Origin: Syncephalis plumigaleata
Taxonomy: Eukaryota; Zoopagomycota; Zoopagomycetes; Zoopagales; Piptocephalidaceae
DNA: 64,000 nt
Assembly (NCBI GenBank): GCA_025201365.1
Contig: JAIXMF010000010.1
Span: forward strand, 248,001-312,000
Direction of reading: 5' to 3'
The notes beneath the pieces are model-generated. The model was not told the DNA's origin, did not search any database, and saw nothing but the letters and a program-made list of their open reading frames with translations. Of the stretch, positions 60,001 to 64,000 are shown in pieces. Positions within the stretch are counted from its first letter, which is position 1. Each line of letters opens with the position of its first letter. The translations under genes and the position numbers were made by a program.

Positions 60001-62651
60001 CCATAGCTGGCAATAGATTCTTCGTGCCACGTATATCGTCAGCGGTGTAGAACCCGTAGACACCCTCCTGCGCTAATGCTTCTGTGGCATCAATGCTAAT
60101 CAACTTGGCATGTGCCTTGGTAGATCGGACAAATGCCGCGTACGCTTCACCTTGAAGTGATGGCATATCATCCGTGTAGAGTGCTTCACCTGTTACTTGT
60201 TTCATGGCACTCGTATGCGCCATTGGCTTGCCTACACTCTCTAGATTCCTGTAATCATCAAGTATTAGAGAAAGAATAAAGAAAGTACAATTGCAATACT
60301 AACTGTGCATCATGTAGGTTTGGATAGCGCGTGATGGACCACGTTTAATCTCATCAATACCGCTAATATCCTCCGAGGCCATTTGAACGCCTAATCGATT
60401 AGAGATATCGCACCAGAAACGGAATAGGAAACTAGCAGCTAATGACATTCGATACTCTGGCATACCACCCGGTGTAGATGCTTGTAAGCGTAATTCCTAT
60501 ACAAACAATAACCATTATTATTATAATAATGTATTAACTAACTAACTCACCTCTTGTAATAGAATGTTCATCGCTTTATCCAATAAGCCTTGATCGCCTA
60601 GTGTACCCTGTTGTAATGCGGTGGCCGTTGCCTTGGCCATAACCGTAGTTGGACCCATACCACCATAAGCGATGGAGATATCCTTAATCGTTCGCGTATC
60701 CGGACATACTTGGACACGGATGGCCGCATTAACGATAGCGATATCGTCATCCTTACGACGTGCTTGTTTGTAAGCACGAACATATTCATTTTCTCGCGAG
60801 AATGGAATAATCACGGCCAGTATCGTTTCATCGGGTGCCAGTGCCGTTTTACGATAACCAAGGAAGAATTCCGTCATGGATATCTCACGTTGACCTCGAG
60901 ATTTTGAGGAGACAATCAAACGAGCCTGAATAGCCACTAGAATGGGATTGACATCGGATATCGGTGATGCAGTGGCGATATTGCCAGCCAATGTACCGAC
61001 ACTACGAATTTGACGACCAGCAAACCATTCTAGATTGTTTAGCAACGCTTTAAATGTCTCTGTACGTACTTCCTAGTATTCATATTTACTTGTAAGTAAC
61101 TAGTATAGTTATAAGTGATAAATAAATAGCTTACTGATTCGGTTTTGACAAGTCGATGGAATTCCGCTTGCATGGTAGCGAGGGTTACATTAGCGCCTAG
61201 TTCTACACCGGATTCTATAATGTCCAGTAAAGTGATACACAATGATTAGTCAAGTGAATTATTGACAATCGAAACTATCCTACCGGTATACTTGATACTG
61301 GATAAATCTGGTAGATCACTGACATGTACCAGTATTGGATAATGGCAATGCTTGAATTTGATCTCTACGCCAATTTCCGTATTACCAGCGATCAATTTGG
61401 CATTTGGATGTTCATGCTAATTCAGTGATTACAGTTATCATTACGTAGCTACATAGTGATCAAGAGATGCTTACCTTCAGTGCTAGTATTTGATCCACAT
61501 TTGCTGGACGATGCCATGTTGTACGCTTGCCATTAAACTCTAGTCGACGATGAATACCCTGATCCGACGAGGTATTCTTGGCATAGCTAATGAGAGCAGG
61601 CGGGAAGATGATCTCTTGACTAGCGTCGTATTGTTTAAACACCGGTTTAATCATACCAGCAATACTGAAATTCTGATCTGATGATCCTTTCAACTGACAA
61701 CAATCAGCTAGACCACATCCCGCAGGCTATACAATGAAATAATTATTAGTCATCAATCAGCGAGTACTGATAAGCAATAGTAAAGTACCTTTTTCTCTGC
61801 ATTATCTTTTTTACAACAGGAAGACGTGGCAAACTAGAATAATGTTAGTATATACCAAGCCATTGCTAGAAAAACAATCACTTACTGTCTTGGCTGCATC
61901 AAGAATAGGACGATAGCCGGTACAACGACATAAATTACCTAGTGAATTAATAGCAAGGAAAGAAAGGAGCCGTTAACACTATTACGTTTCCTTTACTAAG
62001 TTAATTACCATCAAATGATTCCTCAATATCTGCCTCTGTTGGCTCAGGATTATTACGTAGTAGTGTGTACAACGACATAACAATGCCCGGTGTACAGAAA
62101 CCGCATTGTGAACCATGTAGTAAAGCAATACGTTCCTGTACAGGATGTGGATTACTTGATTTACCGATACCTTCCACTGTAATGATATGCTTGCCATCAA
62201 TGGCGCATAATGGTGCAAGACAAGCATTGACTGGGATATGTCTAAACGAGTGAATAATAAATAGATAAATAACATGTGCTATATGTACTTCAGTAAATTA
62301 ACTAACCGAATGGAACTAGTGGTCGTGTCATAGCTTGATATCATTACGGTACAAGCACCTGTCAACAACGGAGTTAATCTTTTTGACATATCTATTGTAG
62401 TTATAGGGTAATTACGTACCACAACCACCTTCACCGCAACCTAGTTTAGTGCCCTTTAGACCGGCATGACGAAGGTATTGCAATAAAGTGAGATCAGGGT
62501 CTGGATTCTCTAGTTGAACACGTGCACCATTCACGTAGAACAGCAAGGTATTCGGCGATAATGTAGGCTTCACATGAGTAATGTCTACTGGTTGTTTGTT
62601 AGTCATAGCAGTATGGCTGTTAGATGAGACAGTATCGACAGTGAAAGTCAT
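57018..62651 (-). CDS. XDH: Xanthine dehydrogenase
   Basis: Purine-catabolic molybdoenzyme oxidising hypoxanthine and xanthine to urate with NAD. Two 2Fe-2S domains ([23 protein letters not shown] and [11 protein letters not shown]), the FAD domain ([30 protein letters not shown]), then the molybdenum part: [66 protein letters not shown] and [12 protein letters not shown] with the catalytic Glu. About 1358 residues in 24 exons, several under 55 nt (28 nt at 57557-57584; 39 nt at 59581-59619). The intron 58055-58140 is a minor AT-AC intron (own entry). One A is missing near 59745 (YEPV-KKNARGD), and phases do not match at the junctions near 60249, 58698 and 58439, probably further one-base losses. 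Confidence 0.95.
58055..58140 (-). other. U12-type (minor) AT-AC intron in XDH
   Basis: 86 nt. On the minus strand the donor is ATATCCTTTT and the branch site TTCCTTAAC (58072-58080), both full consensus; the end is TTTAC about 18 nt after the branch adenosine. Splicing joins SAASSSS to [14 protein letters not shown] with the codon GAT split across the junction, the sequence expected for XDH, and both flanking exons keep phase. The strongest of the three minor introns in the window. Confidence 0.93.
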
Positions 62652-63068
62652 TGCTACAAAGAAGAAACGGAAGAAGTATCAAACAAAGTGAAAGAGAACA
62701 GATAAATGTCGAGGGAATGAACAAGTGTTGTTAAGTGAAAGATAAAAGTAAAGTAGGTAGATAGAATAGGTGCGCGTAAGAATATAGGCAAGGGGAAATG
62801 GTTACGTAGTGTTCTTATAAATTGATTTGTTTGCATATGAAAGAAGGAAAGGCCTAAGATGATCCTATGCTGCACTCTATACAAGTGAGGACGGAGAGAC
62901 ATGAACGCGTCCATGCGGTCTTGTGACCGTTGATTCAGCAAACAATGCTGATGATTGGTTATAATTCAATTTCCATACCTGGTGTATTACTGTGTTCGAA
63001 TCAAGTAAGAGTGTTTATTAAATCTAGCATTCACATTATAGAACAAAGTTACGACGAGCAACTTGTAT
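62652..63068. other. Intergenic, 0.4 kb
   Basis: XDH upstream region meeting the 3' end of the subtilase gene. No element recognised. Confidence 0.4.
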
Positions 63069-64000
63069 CTATAGCAATAAGTAGGATCGCAGTTTAGACA
63101 ACAGCGATAATGATTTGCTTTTTATCGTATACTGAAAGCTCTTTATATTGCCATTCAGACCTAGATATGGTATGTAAATGGCATTATCGGAAGGCGCCTG
63201 TCCCTCGACGTGAGCCATATCGATAACAATGTAGCCCGAGTATACCCAACGTTTTTTGTAAGTGATCTCTGGTGGAATAGTAAAGTTGATATCAATGGAG
63301 AGCGATGATTTTGATGCTAATGGCACTTGCATGGATGGTGTAAATGTCGTTGCTCGACTTCGAGGAGTATTACGCGAATTGGCATTCGATGATTGAGCAA
63401 AGCCAACTTCGGCATGCGCGTCCAACAGCTCAATCGAGGGAAGATCAGCGCCTGAATCGTCAAATGATCGCATTGACATGGCGGGCAAATGTCTAATAGA
63501 GAGTAGCTTCCCCCTCTTGCCTTGATTGAGAAGAGTAATTGTGGCCGATTTACTGTATGCCTGCTCATTCACTGTGGGCATATCGCCAAGTCCAATGAAT
63601 AGTTCCTTCACTGAAATGTCATTCGTACGTAAGAGTCGATCGATACGGATGACACCTGCACCTTGTTGTGGTACTGGACCCGCCAATGAGGTGCCTGGTA
63701 TCATGTAGGAAGGGCTGTGCTCTGAATTAACGCTTGAAATATGGAGGGTGGAAATCGTGGTATTACATTCGATTTGGCATGATACTGAAGGAATAAAGCG
63801 GCCGATCCTGCTACATAGGGCGATGCAAATGAAGTACCGTCTGCAACCTTGTATCCTTTATCCTTAGCTGTAGTGGTGAACATTATCTTGCCAGGAGCAA
63901 TAACATTTGGATTCAGTCCAAGTTCAACACTAGGTCCCCAGAATGTTCGCATATCATTGAGAATTGGACGCGTGTCAGGTGCAAGCATGGTATCGCTAGA
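63069..64000 (-). CDS. Subtilisin-like serine protease (S8), C-terminal part only
   Basis: Partial: the 5' end lies beyond the window. The catalytic-Ser motif GTSFASPYVAGSAALFLQYH is present at about 63780-63840, preceded by LGLNPNVIAPGKIMFTTTA, the usual approach strand. The catalytic Asp and His would be outside. After PGTSLAGPVPQQGAGVIRID comes an Fn3-like C-terminal domain (ISVKELFIGLGDMP; SATITLLNQGKRGKLLSI; VPLASKSSLSIDINFTIPPE), the layout of secreted minor extracellular (Vpr/C5a-peptidase-like) subtilases. One slip near 63705 (STALP then YMIPGTS). Probably secreted; the signal peptide cannot be seen. Confidence 0.85.

Overview
The window is a nuclear, intron-rich and gene-dense stretch from a fungus, most likely an early-diverging (non-Dikarya) lineage. 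Signs of a fungus are three tandem secreted chitin-deacetylase-type (CE4) genes, pantoate-beta-alanine ligase, and an ALG14/CWC2/NF-YB/PEX19 set of fungal type. Signs of a lineage outside Ascomycota and Basidiomycota are an INTS11-type Integrator endonuclease, a complete mitochondrial propionyl-CoA carboxylase pair, about 120 short introns (mostly 50-110 nt) and, most strikingly, three introns with textbook minor (U12-type) splice signals. I cannot name the species. No reverse transcriptase, integrase, transposase, capsid gene, rRNA, convincing tRNA or CRISPR array was seen.

Layout. 1-8.1 kb: a leucine-rich-repeat protein, TFIIS and INTS11 head to head, then two unknown secreted or surface proteins. 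8.7-19.9 kb: a USP12/46-type deubiquitinase, the alpha and beta subunits of propionyl-CoA carboxylase diverging from one 0.95 kb spacer, then PAN6 and ALG14, also divergent. 20.3-26.2 kb: a long Ser/Thr-rich protein with a C-terminal membrane segment, followed by a 2.2 kb gene-free stretch. 26.2-33.4 kb: housekeeping genes (CWC2, methionine aminopeptidase 1, GPATCH11, ZPR1). 34.3-38.4 kb: three tandem CE4 deacetylases. 38.5-46.2 kb: spermidine synthase, a small secreted protein, a TMEM14 protein, NF-YB, an ATG14/UVRAG-type autophagy protein and PEX19. 46.8-56.2 kb: a low-complexity acidic/Ser-rich protein, a 2.5 kb gene-free stretch, an F-box/WD-repeat protein, a coiled-coil protein and a possible seven-pass membrane receptor. 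57.0-64.0 kb: a 24-exon xanthine dehydrogenase and the C-terminal part of a subtilisin-like protease that runs off the window.

Working together. PCCA and PCCB make one mitochondrial enzyme and probably share a promoter. TFIIS and INTS11 both act on RNA polymerase II. The CE4 cluster, the two unknown secreted proteins, the small secreted protein and the subtilase form a secretome layer concerned with wall and surface. The rest are single housekeeping genes.

Quality caveat. Many conserved genes lose frame at one position where a single missing base in a short homopolymer (often G or C) restores the family alignment; in CWC2, spermidine synthase and PEX19 the exon lengths then sum exactly to whole codons. 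This looks like uncorrected sequencing error more than gene decay. Genes at 3.4-5.4 and 8.7-20 kb are clean. Exon coordinates are hand-derived and may be off by a base or two.
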